Assembly (NCBI GenBank): GCA_947467605.1
Contig: CANIII010000032.1
Coordinates: 1-40,598, forward strand
Length of the DNA stretch: 40,598 nucleotides
Reading direction: 5' to 3'
Source: Acidobacteriota bacterium
GTDB taxonomy: Bacteria > Acidobacteriota > Vicinamibacteria > Vicinamibacterales > SCN-69-37
The translations under genes and the position numbers were made by a program. Positions 40,422 to 40,598 of this stretch are shown here, one piece after another (positions within the stretch are counted from its first letter, which is position 1; every line of letters starts with the position of its first letter). The notes below the pieces were generated by a model, which was given only the letters and a program-made list of their open reading frames with translations, had not been told where the DNA came from and did no database searches.

Positions 40422-40598
40422 ATGCTGACAGAAACTATCGCGTTTGCGCTCGGTGTCCTGCTCGCCCCGGTGATCAGGCCGCTGATGCGTCCCGTGTTCG
40501 TCGAAATGGTCCGAGCGACGCTGCTCGCCGTCGACGAATTACAGCGCGTCTCGGTCACCGTCCGTGAAGACATCGAAGACGCGCACGCCGAAGCGAAG
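40422..40598 (+). CDS. DUF5132-like protein, partial at the window edge
   Basis: Fifty-nine codons are visible and the frame is still open at the right edge. The segment FALGVLLAPVIRPLMRPV is a short membrane or amphipathic stretch, and VREDIEDAHAEA is the acidic helix typical of DUF5132-like proteins. This makes it a paralogue-like partner of the minus-strand DUF5132 gene 160 bases away. The two are divergent and probably belong to the same envelope locus. The remainder lies outside the window. Confidence 0.5.
   Translation, partial: MLTETIAFALGVLLAPVIRPLMRPVFVEMVRATLLAVDELQRVSVTVREDIEDAHAEAK

Noticed and set aside
40298..40573. Minus-strand open frame opposite the last gene
   Set aside because: It covers the divergent promoter region and the inverted repeat, has a Ser/Arg/Thr-rich filler composition, and conflicts with the DUF5132-like plus-strand frame.

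Overview
The window looks like a chromosomal segment of a GC-rich, Gram-negative-type bacterium, most plausibly Acidobacteriota (class Vicinamibacteria or a relative). The basis is gene style rather than a marker gene. There are many secreted amidohydrolases and small orphan families, an ECF42/DGPF pair, a glutaryl-CoA dehydrogenase, GC-rich palindromic repeats, and many starts with a TAnnnT-like -10 box only 6-11 bases upstream. There are no rRNA or tRNA genes, no CRISPR array and no intact transposase.

Layout. 1-9290: a REP-like palindrome, a DUF2157 membrane protein with a small partner, a class-A-like beta-lactamase, an unusual 2Fe-2S protein, two hypothetical genes, and a four-gene operon (MFS transporter, two amidohydrolases, cyclophilin lipoprotein) closed by a hairpin. 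9330-14340: a same-strand run of small genes (SnoaL-like, YdeI/OmpD-like, trmL, TrhA/hemolysin III, DUF3267, DinB, DUF1801, HD hydrolase, DUF4337). 14337-16508: a papain-like protease fused to an alpha/beta-hydrolase, divergent from the next block.

16575-23166 is the most interesting region. It is a tightly overlapped six-gene operon: PqqD-like protein, ATP-grasp ligase, type III-fold PLP decarboxylase, a urea-transporter domain fused to an M23 peptidase, a TPR protein with a possible beta-barrel, and a periplasmic TPR protein. Every junction overlaps, so the products probably act together. I infer carrier-assisted synthesis of an amino-acid-derived product, transport through the inner membrane and handling at the cell wall or outer membrane. 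I recognise no described pathway with this composition.

23185-30822: a minus-strand set (M23 peptidase, gcdH, TIG-domain protein), then MOSC, the DGPF/ECF42 pair with a candidate ECF42 promoter, a secreted LamG-like protein and an amidohydrolase.

31039-35519 is a decayed island. hsdM and hsdR of a type I restriction system are both truncated and hsdS is missing. Between and beside them lie an antitoxin remnant, a HicB-like gene, a complete antitoxin/ParE pair, a possible terminase scrap, an Nmad3-like gene, an unassigned fragment and the first third of a class C-type serine hydrolase.

35603-40598: a type III polyketide synthase carrying an in-frame GC-rich repeat, then a minus-strand operon (DUF5132-like protein, ABC transporter with an HMA-like N-terminal domain, SnoaL-like protein, secreted hypothetical). 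A second DUF5132-like gene runs off the right edge on the plus strand.
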